Assembly (NCBI GenBank): GCA_027449605.1
Contig: DAIDLH010000116.1
Coordinates: 51,809 to 115,808 of the forward strand
Direction: 5' to 3'
DNA length: 64,000 bases
From: Candidatus Muproteobacteria bacterium
Lineage (GTDB): Bacteria; Pseudomonadota; Gammaproteobacteria; Acidiferrobacterales; Sulfurifustaceae
A program made the translations under genes and the position numbers. The notes under the pieces are model-generated. The model was given only the letters and a program-made list of their open reading frames with translations, did not search any database and was not told the origin of the DNA. Shown one piece after another: positions 47,315 through 59,938 of this stretch; the stretch's first letter is position 1; each line of letters begins with the position of its first letter.

Positions 47315-47376
47315 TCTTATACTGAAGCAAAGCGCAGAGATTGTTGAAAATACATGGATTTTACAGGAACGGAACG

Positions 47377-48573
47377 ATGAGTACGATTGAGACATTTCCA
47401 GGCCTGGTCGGGTTCTACACCCTGACTCCCGAGGGTCATCTGGGCTATTACGACCAGAATAAGAAGTTCATTCTCGACGCCAAGCTCACCCGGGCGTTCG
47501 CCGATTACAACGGCCGTTACCTGATGGCCTACCTGCAGAATCCGGCGCAGGGAAATTTCCGCCTCGCGATCATTCACCGGACCCAGGAGAAACGTCCCTG
47601 GGGTTCCGACACGCTGCTGCTCGAGAAACATATTCTGCGCCGGCTGTATCCGGTAACCGGCATGACGACCGAAAAGGACCTGACCGCCTTCCAGACGAAG
47701 AATCAGGAGAAAAGCATATTCCGCGGCATGGAGCTGTTCCTCGAGTACAAGGACGCCTCCAATCCGGGCATGCCGGTATTCTGCCCGGTGCTTTACGACC
47801 GCGGCGCGACGCTCGATGACTATGCGCCATTGCTGGGCCGCATGCCCACGTCGGTGGACCGGGAAACGCCGGTGGTGGAGGTCATCAATATGCTGGCCGC
47901 CATTCCCATGGCGAAACGCGACGCCGCCGAAATCGGAATACTGAAGGACAAGATATATCAGGGCATCGTCAAGAAAGGCATGCGCAAGTCCGCCGATTTC
48001 ACCCTGATCGACGATGTCCGCCGGAATACGCAGGCGGTTGCGGAGGCGGGCGACGGCGATTATTACGACGGCGGCAACAAACGCACCGAACGCAAGGTTA
48101 CGCTGGATGCTTTGGCGGCGGGCGGCAAGGGGAATTCGAACGGCGTGAATGTCAGCGCCTTGCTCAAGAACATCGCTTCATCGCTGGTCGGTCAGCCCGA
48201 ACCGGCGGATCCGGCGGCGATCAAGATTTTCCGCCGGTTTCGCGATCTCGATCATGACAAGCTCGAAGCGATCGCGGCGCAATCCCTGATTTACAAGGTG
48301 CCGCCGGGCACCCAACTGCTCGACCGCGGCACCAACGACTCCTTCAATCTCTATCTGATCGATGGCACGGTGAAACTGGTGGCCGCCGACGGCGTGGAGA
48401 AATTCATCGAGGGCGGGACCGCCACGGCCGGCAATCCGATCTCATGCCTCAAGCCGCGCATGTATACCGTGTCCGCCTTCACGCGCGCGGCATTTCTGTG
48501 GCTGGACGACAATCTGATCGAAGAGGTTTTGCGCCGCAAGACCGAGCCGTTGCGACGCGGCGGCGCCAAGTAG
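47377..48573 (+). CDS. Protein with novel N-terminal region and C-terminal cyclic-nucleotide-binding (CRP-like) domain
   Basis: C-terminus IFRRFRDLDHDKLEAIAAQSLIYKVPPGTQLLDRGTNDSFNLYLIDGTVKLVAADG...; no HTH apparent. Confidence 0.7.
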   Translation: MSTIETFPGLVGFYTLTPEGHLGYYDQNKKFILDAKLTRAFADYNGRYLMAYLQNPAQGNFRLAIIHRTQEKRPWGSDTLLLEKHILRRLYPVTGMTTEKDLTAFQTKNQEKSIFRGMELFLEYKDASNPGMPVFCPVLYDRGATLDDYAPLLGRMPTSVDRETPVVEVINMLAAIPMAKRDAAEIGILKDKIYQGIVKKGMRKSADFTLIDDVRRNTQAVAEAGDGDYYDGGNKRTERKVTLDALAAGGKGNSNGVNVSALLKNIASSLVGQPEPADPAAIKIFRRFRDLDHDKLEAIAAQSLIYKVPPGTQLLDRGTNDSFNLYLIDGTVKLVAADGVEKFIEGGTATAGNPISCLKPRMYTVSAFTRAAFLWLDDNLIEEVLRRKTEPLRRGGAK

Positions 48574-48634
48574 TAATTTTCCCTTTCGCCGGCCCCGGCG
48601 CGCAGACGATCAGCGCCTGCACGGGCGAGGCCGG

Positions 48635-49165
48635 TTATTCGAACGGCTCGCCGACGGGATGACGGATCCGTTCCAGGATCATGGCGCGCACGGCGGCGCG
48701 ACGCTTCTCTTTCTGCGCTTGTTTGATTCTTTCCGCTTCATCGCTATTTCCATTTGTCTTGGCGACCACAGTGGGCGCCGCCGCAGCGGTGTTTTTTACC
48801 GTATTTTCAGGGGTTTTTGGCGTCGTTGTTGCGGGCGTGGATTTCAGGCTGTCGGCCGCGCGGTCTTTCTTGACGTCCGCCTCGATCTCCGCCCGACGCG
48901 TCAGTTTTCTTTTGGCCCAGACGTCGCCTTTCTCGGCCGCCTTTTCGTACCATTTGAAGGCCTCATCGATATTCTGCTGCGTCCCCAGACCCTGTTCGTG
49001 CATTTCCCCGAGAAAGTACTGGGCACGGGCATCGCCTTTTTGCGCCATGGCCAGTTGCACCTGGTACAGGCGCTCATCGGCATCGTCGAGACCCGCTGCC
49101 ATGACCTGACTGCCTGCGATTAACAGGAATAGCGCCAGCCCATGGTGTTTGGAAATGAATGACAT
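48635..49165 (-). CDS. Sel1-like repeat protein
   Basis: Signal peptide; AQYFLGEMHEQGLGTQQNIDEAFKWYEKAAEKGDVWAKRKL. Confidence 0.8.
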   Translation of the reverse strand: MSFISKHHGLALFLLIAGSQVMAAGLDDADERLYQVQLAMAQKGDARAQYFLGEMHEQGLGTQQNIDEAFKWYEKAAEKGDVWAKRKLTRRAEIEADVKKDRAADSLKSTPATTTPKTPENTVKNTAAAAPTVVAKTNGNSDEAERIKQAQKEKRRAAVRAMILERIRHPVGEPFE

Positions 49166-49310
49166 GGAGCACCCCCTGGTTATTAACCTGATTCCTACTT
49201 ATATAGATGAAGGCTTGCGCGAGGACCGTCGTTCAGCCGACAAACGGCGGGTTTTGCCCCCTGAGGCGGAGGAAAGGCCGGCAACGGCGGGGATTGCCGC
49301 TCTGTGAAAT

Positions 49311-49899
49311 CTAGTGCAAAGCCTTGTTCAACAAGGCGCGATAACCCGGAAGTTCACGGATGGAGGCGGGCAGCGATTTCAGAAGATCGTCGGCTTGCGC
49401 GTAACGCCGCTGCAGCACCAGCATTTTCACCAGATCGGTCGCCAGCTTCGGGTTGTCCGGCTCGGCGAGTGCGGCTTCCGCCGCCTGGGTCACCGCACGG
49501 TCGAGGTCGCCATTCCGGTATGCCAGGATCGCGGCGGTGTATTTGGACTCGGCGCTCGCGCGCAACATGTCTGGCGATGAATTCCCGCAGGACCGTTTCC
49601 GACTCGGCCCCGTGCAGGGTGTCCACGGCCCGTCCGCGGCGGAACAGCTTGATCGTGGGAATGCTGGTCACGCCATGTTCGCGCGCCAGCGGCCCCAGCT
49701 CGTCGGTGTTGAGCATGACCAGCAGGAACCGTCCGCCGAACTCGGTGGCGAGACGCACCAGTCGCGGCATCAGCATCAGACGGGGCTCGGCGCGCGGCGA
49801 CCAGTAGTTCACCAGCACCGGCCCCTTGTCGGAATTTTCCAGAACCAGCGCGCGGAAATTATCCGCACTGGCGTCGAATACGTAACGGGACGCGACCAT
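49311..49899 (-). pseudogene. CnoX/YbbN-like thioredoxin-fold + TPR protein, disrupted by a frameshift near 49565
   Basis: MVASRYVFDASADNFRALVLENSDKGPVLVNYWSPRAEPRL...REFIARHV in one frame, RASAESKYTAAILAYRNGDLDRAVTQAAEAALAEPDNPKL... in another; joined at GTTGCGCGCGAG. Confidence 0.7.
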
Positions 49900-49996
49900 G
49901 GGGCTACGATATAAAAATAACCGCCGCCTGTACAAGGAAACGGTCGCCGCCGCGAAGGTCTATAGTTGGATATAGGACATCCGACAGGAGGCGAGC

Positions 49997-50254
49997 ATGC
50001 GACACAGCTATCCGAGGCCGCACGATATCGGCCTGAAGATACCCCCTGACATGCGGGCCGGCCGCTTCGAGGCGGGCTTCATGCATGCCCTGCAGGGCGG
50101 CCACCTGACCGAGGCGGAATACTTCCGGCGTTCGTTCCGGCTCGGGTTCCGGGCCGCCAAGCTGTACCTGCGCGAGGTGCGTCGCCGTCGCGGAATACTG
50201 GATTTTCCGATGCGCGCACGCCTGCGCCTGCGCAGCGTCTGGCCGGAGGGTTGA
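49997..50254 (+). CDS. Small basic hypothetical protein
   Basis: MRHSYPRPHDIGLKIPPDMRAGRFEAGFMHALQGGHLTEAEYFRRSFRLGFRAAKLYLREVRRRR; AGGAGGCG RBS. Confidence 0.5.
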   Translation: MRHSYPRPHDIGLKIPPDMRAGRFEAGFMHALQGGHLTEAEYFRRSFRLGFRAAKLYLREVRRRRGILDFPMRARLRLRSVWPEG

Positions 50255-50428
50255 CCCCGGTTCGCCCGGGCCGGGCCCTATTTTCTGGCATTCCGGGCGA
50301 TTATCGGTTATAGTGATTTTGTTGCAGTCCATGTCAGACATTTCGGTAGTTGCTCTACAGGCCCTCCCGCAAATTACTTTCACGTTCTGCATCGCAAACT
50401 TACTTAGTCTATTTCGAGGTTACATTTA

Positions 50429-50635
50429 ATGCGTACTGGTACAGTAAAGTGGTTCAACGATTCCAAGGGTTTTGGCTTCATCAAGCCTCAGGACGGCGGC
50501 GAAGATGTCTTCGTGCATCATTCCGTCATCCAGGGCAGCGGCTTCAAGTCCTTGGCGGAAGGGCAGAGCGTGAGTTTCGAATCCCAGAAGGGACCGAAAG
50601 GCATGCAGGCGACCAAGGTCGTGATCGAGGGCTGA
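50429..50635 (+). CDS. Cold shock protein (CspA family)
   Basis: [51 protein letters not shown]; long 5' leader. Confidence 0.96.
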   Translation: MRTGTVKWFNDSKGFGFIKPQDGGEDVFVHHSVIQGSGFKSLAEGQSVSFESQKGPKGMQATKVVIEG

Positions 50636-50659
50636 AGCTGTCTTCAAGCCGTCCTTAAG

Positions 50660-50690
50660 GAACCCCGCCCCAAGCGGGGTTTCTTTTTTG
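50660..50690 (+). terminator. Rho-independent terminator after csp gene
   Basis: GAACCCCGCCCCAAGCGGGGTTTCTTTTTTG. Confidence 0.88.
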
Positions 50691-50828
50691 TCCATGTCAT
50701 TCATCTTATGAACTGCATCGTCACCGCCGGGCTCCATGCAACCGGACATTGTTTGTCGGGTGAACTGGTCCGGCGCATTTGATTTTGTATAATCGCGCGT
50801 TTTATTTTTCCATCTTTCCACGTCCGAA

Positions 50829-52409
50829 ATGTCTGAATTGAATCAGGAGATCGCGCGTCGGCGCACCTTCGGGATCATCTCTCACCCCGACGCGGGAAAG
50901 ACCACGCTCACTGAAAAGCTGCTGCTGTTCGGCGGCGCGATCCAGCTCGCCGGTTCGGTCAAGGGCCGCAAGGCGGCGCGGCATGCCACCTCCGACTGGA
51001 TGGAGCTTGAAAAGCAACGCGGCATTTCCGTGACCTCCTCGGTCATGCAGTTCCCGTACAGGAATTGCATCGTCAATCTGCTCGACACGCCCGGCCACGA
51101 GGATTTTTCCGAGGACACGTATCGAACCCTGACCGCGGTGGACTCGGCGCTGATGGTGATCGACGGCGCCAAGGGCGTGGAAGAGCGCACCATCAAGCTC
51201 ATGGAAGTCTGCCGCCTGCGGCACACGCCGATCATGACCTTCATCAACAAGCTCGACCGCGAGTCGCGCGACCCGGTCGAGCTCATGGACGAGGTCGAGA
51301 CCGTGCTCAAGATACGCTGCGCGCCGGTGACCTGGCCGATCGGCAGCGGCAAGCGCTTCAAGGGCGTCTACCATCTGGCCGACGACAGCGTGCATTTCTT
51401 CAGCCCGCAGCACGGCGGCAAGATCCAGGAAGGCGTGGTGATCCGCGGCCTGCACAATCCGGAACTGGACGCCGTGCTCGGCGAACAGGCCGCGGAATTG
51501 CGCGCCGAAATCGAGCTGGTCAAGGGCGCGAGCCACGAGTTCGATCCCGCACAGTACCGACGCGGGGAGCAGACGCCGGTGTTTTTCGGTTCGGCGATCA
51601 ACAATTTCGGGGTGCGCGAACTGCTCGACAACTTCATCCAGTACGCGCCGCCGCCGTGCGCGCGCGAAACCACGACGCGTGTGGTCGCGCCGGAGGAAAT
51701 ACCGTTCTCGGGATTCGTCTTCAAGATACAGGCGAACATGGACCCGAAGCACCGCGATCGCATCGCCTTTTTTCGCATCACCTCCGGCAAATACTCCAAG
51801 GGCATGAAAATGCATCAGGTGCGGCTGGACCGCGACGTCCAGATCGCCAACGCCATCACCTTCATGGCGCGCGAGCGCGAGCAGGTGGATTCGGCCTACG
51901 CCGGGGACATCATCGGTCTCTACAATCACGGCACGATCCAGATCGGCGATTCGTTCACCGAGGGCGAAACCCTCAAGTTCACAGGCATACCCTATTTCGC
52001 GCCGGAACTTTTCCGGCGCGTGGTGTTGCGCGATCCGTTGCGCATGAAGGCGCTGCAAAAGGGACTGGACCAGCTGAGCGAGGAGGGCGCGACCCAGATT
52101 TTCCGGCCGCTGGTCAGCAACGATCTCATCCTCGGCGCGGTTGGCGCGCTGCAATTCGACGTGGTCGCCTATCGCCTCAAGCACGAATACGGCGTGGAAT
52201 GCACCTACGACACGATCGACGTGGCGACGGCGCGCTGGATCGACTGCGACGACCCCAGGAAACTCGACGAGTTCCGCAGGAACAGCGAGATACGGCTGGC
52301 GCTCGACCGCGCCGGCAACCTCACCTATCTGGCGCCGACCCTGGTCAACCTGCAACTCACGATGGAGCGCTGGCCGCAGGTTCGGTTTTTCGCGACCCGC
52401 GAGCACTAG
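50829..52409 (+). CDS. prfC: Peptide chain release factor 3
   Basis: [68 protein letters not shown]. Confidence 0.98.
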   Translation: MSELNQEIARRRTFGIISHPDAGKTTLTEKLLLFGGAIQLAGSVKGRKAARHATSDWMELEKQRGISVTSSVMQFPYRNCIVNLLDTPGHEDFSEDTYRTLTAVDSALMVIDGAKGVEERTIKLMEVCRLRHTPIMTFINKLDRESRDPVELMDEVETVLKIRCAPVTWPIGSGKRFKGVYHLADDSVHFFSPQHGGKIQEGVVIRGLHNPELDAVLGEQAAELRAEIELVKGASHEFDPAQYRRGEQTPVFFGSAINNFGVRELLDNFIQYAPPPCARETTTRVVAPEEIPFSGFVFKIQANMDPKHRDRIAFFRITSGKYSKGMKMHQVRLDRDVQIANAITFMAREREQVDSAYAGDIIGLYNHGTIQIGDSFTEGETLKFTGIPYFAPELFRRVVLRDPLRMKALQKGLDQLSEEGATQIFRPLVSNDLILGAVGALQFDVVAYRLKHEYGVECTYDTIDVATARWIDCDDPRKLDEFRRNSEIRLALDRAGNLTYLAPTLVNLQLTMERWPQVRFFATREH

Positions 52410-52525
52410 GCCGTTCGCCGGGCGATGCCAATACGAATCATGTGCGTTTACAGGGCCGGGCATCGCATCTTACTATCGCCGCTTCGGCGGGATTTCCGCC
52501 CTGCGCCCGCCGGCATTCCGGGACG

Positions 52526-52939
52526 ATGATGAAAAACATGAATCACGAGGATCGCATCGCGTTCACGCGCGCGATCATTCATCTGCTCGACGGCTGGGGC
52601 GTGAGCGCAGCCGACCAGGTGGCCTTGCTCGCGCTGCCGGCGGGGACCCGTCCCGGCGCGATCCGCCAGTTCCGGCAGAGCACGCCGTTTCCGGAAGACG
52701 CCGGCGTGATGGAGCGCATCGAACATCTGATCGGGATCGCCGACGCCCTGCGAACGTCCTATCCGCACAACGCCCACATGGGTTCGATCTGGATGAACCG
52801 GGCCAATCACCGCTTCGACAACCGCACGCCGCTGGCGGCGATGCTCGAAGACGGCCTGGGCGGCATCGTTGCGGTGCGCACGCATCTCGACTGCGCCTAC
52901 GACTGGAATATCAGCGGTTCTTCCAGCCGGTCGAAATAA
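52526..52939 (+). CDS. Xre/MbcA/ParS (DUF2384)-like antitoxin-type protein
   Basis: C-terminal GIADALRTSYPHNAHMGSIWMNRANHRFDNRTPLAAMLEDGLGGIVAVRTHLD. Confidence 0.72.
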   Translation: MMKNMNHEDRIAFTRAIIHLLDGWGVSAADQVALLALPAGTRPGAIRQFRQSTPFPEDAGVMERIEHLIGIADALRTSYPHNAHMGSIWMNRANHRFDNRTPLAAMLEDGLGGIVAVRTHLDCAYDWNISGSSSRSK

Positions 52940-52962
52940 GCGCGCGAGCCCGGAAACCAGCC

Positions 52963-53373
52963 GTGGAAGAATACAAGTGCGCCTTCAGCAATACGCTGGT
53001 GACCGATCAATTCGGTTGCGAGAAGGGCGAGCCGGTGACCCGTCGCGGCGGGCCGGACGTGGCCTGCACGTCGGATGAAGCCCATCGGCGCTGTGAAGTG
53101 CTGTTCCAGCGGATGAAGCAGACCGCGCTGCCGGCGTTCGGCGTCGAAGACGACCTGCTCAGCATGCCGCACAGCGTGCTGGTGAAAATCCAGTTCGGCG
53201 GCTTGCTCGGATTGCAGCGCCTGTTGGGCGAGACCGCGGCCGATCCGGACGCGGTGAAGAACATCCATCGTCTCGTCGATCAGGCAGTCAGAAAATACGG
53301 CGGGCTCGACGCCATTCCCTGCCCGGCGTTTGTCGAGGACATGACCTCGTACAAGCTCAAACGCCGGCGCTGA
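52963..53373 (+). CDS. Hypothetical protein with Cys-rich N-terminal region
   Basis: GTG start; VEEYKCAFSNTLVTDQFGCEKGEPVTRRGGPDVACTSDEAHRRCEVLFQRMKQTALPAFG... Confidence 0.65.
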   Translation: MEEYKCAFSNTLVTDQFGCEKGEPVTRRGGPDVACTSDEAHRRCEVLFQRMKQTALPAFGVEDDLLSMPHSVLVKIQFGGLLGLQRLLGETAADPDAVKNIHRLVDQAVRKYGGLDAIPCPAFVEDMTSYKLKRRR

Positions 53374-53389
53374 CGGAATCGAAACGCTC

Positions 53390-54103
53390 TTACTTGCCTT
53401 CCTTGTCGTCCTTGGATTCGTTCTCGGCTTTCACTGACAGCAGCTCGATATCGAAAATCAGCACCTGGTTCGGGCCGATGGCGGCCCCGGCGCCGCGCGC
53501 GCCGTAGCCGAGATCGGACGGAATATACACCTGCCACTTGGCGCCTTCCTTCATCAGCGGCAGGGCTTCCTGCCAGCCCTTGATCACGCCTTGCACCGGG
53601 AACGTCGCCGGTTCGTTGCGCTTGTAGGAGCTGTCGAACTCGGTGCCGTCGATCAGGGCGCCGCGGTAATGCGCGATCACGGTGTCGGTGGATTTGGGCT
53701 GTTTGCCCTTGCCCTCGGTGACGACCTTGTATTGCAGCCCGCTGGGCAGCGACACCACGCCGTCTTTTTTCTTGTTGGCTTCGAGGAACGCCTGGCCGGC
53801 TTCCAGATTCTTCTTCGCCAGCGCTTCGGTCTTTTCCTGTTCCTTTTTCTGATAGGCCGCGACGGAAGCTTGCATTTGATCGGGCGTGAGTTTGGGCTTC
53901 GCGCCGGACAAGGCGCTTTGTATTCCCTGCGAGACGATCTTCGGGTCGATGTCGAGATTCTGGCGCTTCAGATTCTGGCCAAGCTGGAAACCCACGGTGT
54001 AGCTGAATTTCTGCTTGTCGGTCTTGAATTCCCCCGCGTCCTTGGCAAAGGCGCTGACCGAGAGAGAAACGGCGACGAGGCCGAGCAGGAAACCGGTTTT
54101 CAT
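53390..54103 (-). CDS. FKBP-type peptidyl-prolyl isomerase (FkpA/Mip-like)
   Basis: SYTVGFQLGQNLKRQNLDIDPKIVSQGIQSAL; LPSGLQYKVVTEGKGKQPKSTDTVIAHYRGALIDGTEFDSSY. Confidence 0.94.
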   Translation of the reverse strand: MKTGFLLGLVAVSLSVSAFAKDAGEFKTDKQKFSYTVGFQLGQNLKRQNLDIDPKIVSQGIQSALSGAKPKLTPDQMQASVAAYQKKEQEKTEALAKKNLEAGQAFLEANKKKDGVVSLPSGLQYKVVTEGKGKQPKSTDTVIAHYRGALIDGTEFDSSYKRNEPATFPVQGVIKGWQEALPLMKEGAKWQVYIPSDLGYGARGAGAAIGPNQVLIFDIELLSVKAENESKDDKEGK

Positions 54104-54390
54104 TGTTACTCCTTTATAGTCATTGAAAAATAAAATAATTGGCGACGATCCGGAATATCGCGGTTGTCGCGGCGGTTATGGTCGCATATCCCGGCGCGAC
54201 AACCAAATTAAGGCGAGATCACCGCGCCTGGCCGGCCGACATGTGGAGCTGAGGGAATTTTCCGTTCATTCACCGGCCTAAAACCGGCGGGTGCGGGTAT
54301 TCCCGGTAATCCGGCTCCGGCCGGTAAACCCTTTATCGTTTCGTGCGTTATTGATCCACAATCGAGATTATTCCGGAACAGGAGCATGTC

Positions 54391-54975
54391 ATGGCAGCAT
54401 TGGAAGGCAGGAAAAAGATCACGGCGATCGTCGTCGGTTCGGTGCTGGCGGCGGGCGCCGTGGGCGCCGCGGTGATCACCGGCGTGTTCCCGCGCGCAAC
54501 CCCGGTCGCCACGCCGCAGGAAACCACGGCGACGCCAGCGACTCCGTCCGCGCCGCCGCAGCCGGTACACAAACGTACCGCGGCGAAATCCCGTTCACCG
54601 GCCGGCCAGGTTTCGAGCGCGCAGGCCACACCGCCTCCGCCGTGCGGCAACTGCGGCACGGTCGAATCCGTCGAAAGTTTCACGGAAAAGGGACCGTCAT
54701 CGGGCGGCGGGGCGGTCGCCGGAGGGCTGCTCGGCGGCATTCTCGGGCATCAGATCGGCAAGGGCCGGGGCAAGGATCTCGCGACGGTGGCCGGCGCCGT
54801 CGGCGGCGCCATCGCCGGCAACGAGATCGAGAAGAATTCGAACAAGGCGGTGCGCTATCGTGTCGGCGTGCTCATGAACGACGGCACGCGCACGGTGCTG
54901 ACGCTGAACGCCGCGCCCGGCCTGGCGGCGGGCGACCGCGTCAGGATCGTCAACGGCGAGCTGGTGCGGGATTGA
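54391..54975 (+). CDS. Glycine-zipper 2TM domain membrane protein
   Basis: GGGAVAGGLLGGILGHQIGKGRGKDLATVAGAVGGAIAGNEIEK. Confidence 0.85.
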   Translation: MAALEGRKKITAIVVGSVLAAGAVGAAVITGVFPRATPVATPQETTATPATPSAPPQPVHKRTAAKSRSPAGQVSSAQATPPPPCGNCGTVESVESFTEKGPSSGGGAVAGGLLGGILGHQIGKGRGKDLATVAGAVGGAIAGNEIEKNSNKAVRYRVGVLMNDGTRTVLTLNAAPGLAAGDRVRIVNGELVRD

Positions 54976-55003
54976 TTTGAAGCGCGGATAATCGAACCGC
55001 GCG

Positions 55004-57826
<2,823 letters not shown>

Positions 57827-57880
57827 GGCCGCAGTGAAGGTTGAAAGCGGGCGGGATTCTAACGGCTTAGGCGCAATAAT

Positions 57881-59488
57881 TCACTTTTCGTTTTTTCCGC
57901 CGTCCTGCTCCAGCTCCTGGCGTATCAGTTGCTGCAGCCGGAGGATGGTTTTGGTGTCGAGCCCGGCGCCGCCGGTTTTGCGCATTTCCACGTTGAGCTT
58001 GGCCACGGCGCGGACCACGATGTCGCGCGCGCGGTCGGGCGCCGGCAAAGGCGGTTCCGTTGCGGCCGGCGACAACCCGCCGGCCAGCGTGCTGCCGGCG
58101 GGGGGAGCGACCACCTCGTTCAGCACCGGGATGTCATCGAGGCTGAAGGTTTCGGACGCTTTCGGTGGCGCCGGCGGTTCCGTGGCCGACGTCGTTTCGG
58201 ACGTTCCGGCGGCAGGGGGCGACGCAGTCTCGGGGACTGGAATCTTCGTCGCGCCAGGCGCTGCTTCAATCACCGTTTCCGGCACAGCGGGAGGCTCCGC
58301 GCTCGGCGCTGATCCCGGCGTCGCTTGGGGAGCAAGCGAAGCATCCTCGGCGATCGACAGCGGTTTTTCATCCGGTTTCGGCGCTTCGGCGTTCGCCGGT
58401 GACGCGGGAGGTTCACCGCCCGGCGGCTGGAATTCAACGGTCTCGAAATCGACCGACGGCATGTCGCGCAGTTTTTCCGCAGCCGGTTCCACGATCTTGA
58501 GTTCTGGTTTTTCCGGTTCCGGCGCCAGCGTCAGCTCCTCCATCGTCCGCGGCTCATTGCTGAGATCGGAAGGCGTTTCGTCAAAGCTCAGATCCGGAGC
58601 ATGCTCGATGATGATGAGCCCATCGGATTCCGCGGCGTCTGCTGACGGTGTTTCTTTCGCCGGCTCGGCGGGTTCGACGAAAGCGCTTTCGTCGAAGGTT
58701 TCTTCCACCTCGATGGTCGGCAGCGTTTCTTCGGCGGCCGTCTGAAGATTTTCCTCGGCGACGATGCCCGCTGTTTCGACGGCGCTTCGATCGGACTCCG
58801 GATTTTCCGGCGGCGTTTCCGGTTCCGCGGGCGGAGGCGGAGCTTCGGGTTTTCTTTCCGGCGCTTGTTCCCGGACCGGCGTTCTGGCTTCTATTGTCGG
58901 TGGTTCCACATCAAAGATAAGTTCCTGCTGCGTGCCCCGCGCAACAGATTCCTGGCTTGCCGGCTTCGATTCGGGAGGCGGGGGCGGGCTCTCGGGCTCG
59001 GCGAACATCTCGGCGGAAATTTCTCCCGGAAGTTCCGGCATGACCGGCTCGGCAGGTGGAGGCGCGACGATTTCCATCGACTCCTCGAAAGTCAGTTCTT
59101 CGTCCAGCGGCGCGAGTTCGTCCGCGAGTTCCTCGAGCGTTTCCGGGATCGCCGTGTCGGACAGCGACGACGTGCCCGGCGTCGGCTCGTCGCCGACGTT
59201 GAGTTCGTTGTTGACCAGGTCCTTGAGCGAGCGCATGACGGCGTCGAAATTGACCGGGCCGGCGGCGGGATTTACCGCTGCAAAATCCTCCCGCACGGGC
59301 GCGGCCGGCTCGGGCGCCGGTTCTTCGCGAACGGCTTCCAGCGCGGCCGTGGATTTTCCCCCCGGCTCCGCGGGGCGGTTCTGGTCCAGCAGATCGTTGC
59401 GGATCAGGTCCTGAAGCGACTTCAGCACCTCTTCGAGCGTGTGCTTTTCCGAGGGCTTGTGCTTGTATTTCGGGTCGTGGATGGTCAT
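57881..59488 (-). CDS. Large acidic Pro/Glu/Ala-rich, probably disordered protein
   Basis: Related motifs LEEVLKSLQDLIRNDLL and FDAVMRSLKDLVNNELN near the N-terminus, long low-complexity middle, C-terminal helix LDTKTILRLQQLIRQELEQDGG. Confidence 0.7.
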   Translation of the reverse strand: MTIHDPKYKHKPSEKHTLEEVLKSLQDLIRNDLLDQNRPAEPGGKSTAALEAVREEPAPEPAAPVREDFAAVNPAAGPVNFDAVMRSLKDLVNNELNVGDEPTPGTSSLSDTAIPETLEELADELAPLDEELTFEESMEIVAPPPAEPVMPELPGEISAEMFAEPESPPPPPESKPASQESVARGTQQELIFDVEPPTIEARTPVREQAPERKPEAPPPPAEPETPPENPESDRSAVETAGIVAEENLQTAAEETLPTIEVEETFDESAFVEPAEPAKETPSADAAESDGLIIIEHAPDLSFDETPSDLSNEPRTMEELTLAPEPEKPELKIVEPAAEKLRDMPSVDFETVEFQPPGGEPPASPANAEAPKPDEKPLSIAEDASLAPQATPGSAPSAEPPAVPETVIEAAPGATKIPVPETASPPAAGTSETTSATEPPAPPKASETFSLDDIPVLNEVVAPPAGSTLAGGLSPAATEPPLPAPDRARDIVVRAVAKLNVEMRKTGGAGLDTKTILRLQQLIRQELEQDGGKNEK

Positions 59489-59491
59489 GGC

Positions 59492-59938
59492 TCAGGCACC
59501 GGTCGGGTCGAGCGTGAGGTTGTGCGTCTGCAGCGTGTAACCGCGGTCGCGATAGAAGCGGAAACGGTCGCGCGCGAGCGTTTTCTCGCCGTCGCTGCCG
59601 TCGACGATTTCGGCCACGCGCTGGAAGCGGCTGAAGAATTCCGGCACCTGCGGTGTCAGCTGGATCAACACGTCCTCGCAGGCGGGCGGCGGTTCCTCGC
59701 AACCGATGAGCACCGGCATCTCGGCGTCCGCCGGCCGCGCGCCGAGCCCGTGCGGAATGAAACTGCCGGCGCTGAATATCCACAGCAGCCGGTCGATCTG
59801 CTGCGCGTGCTCGTGATCGTGGGTCAGGATGTAGACGCGATGATTGAGGCGGAAGGCCTTGTGGGTCAGTTTGCAGACAGCGGCGTCTCTGCCGCCTTCG
59901 GTGGCGTGGTCGAGGAGATAGAAGTCGACGCGCGTCAT
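59492..59938 (-). CDS. holC: DNA polymerase III chi subunit
   Basis: [67 protein letters not shown] overlap with pepA. Confidence 0.94.
   Translation of the reverse strand: MTRVDFYLLDHATEGGRDAAVCKLTHKAFRLNHRVYILTHDHEHAQQIDRLLWIFSAGSFIPHGLGARPADAEMPVLIGCEEPPPACEDVLIQLTPQVPEFFSRFQRVAEIVDGSDGEKTLARDRFRFYRDRGYTLQTHNLTLDPTGA

Noticed and set aside
50802-52463. 553-aa minus-strand ORF opposite prfC
   Set aside because: Antisense shadow of prfC; no domain signature.
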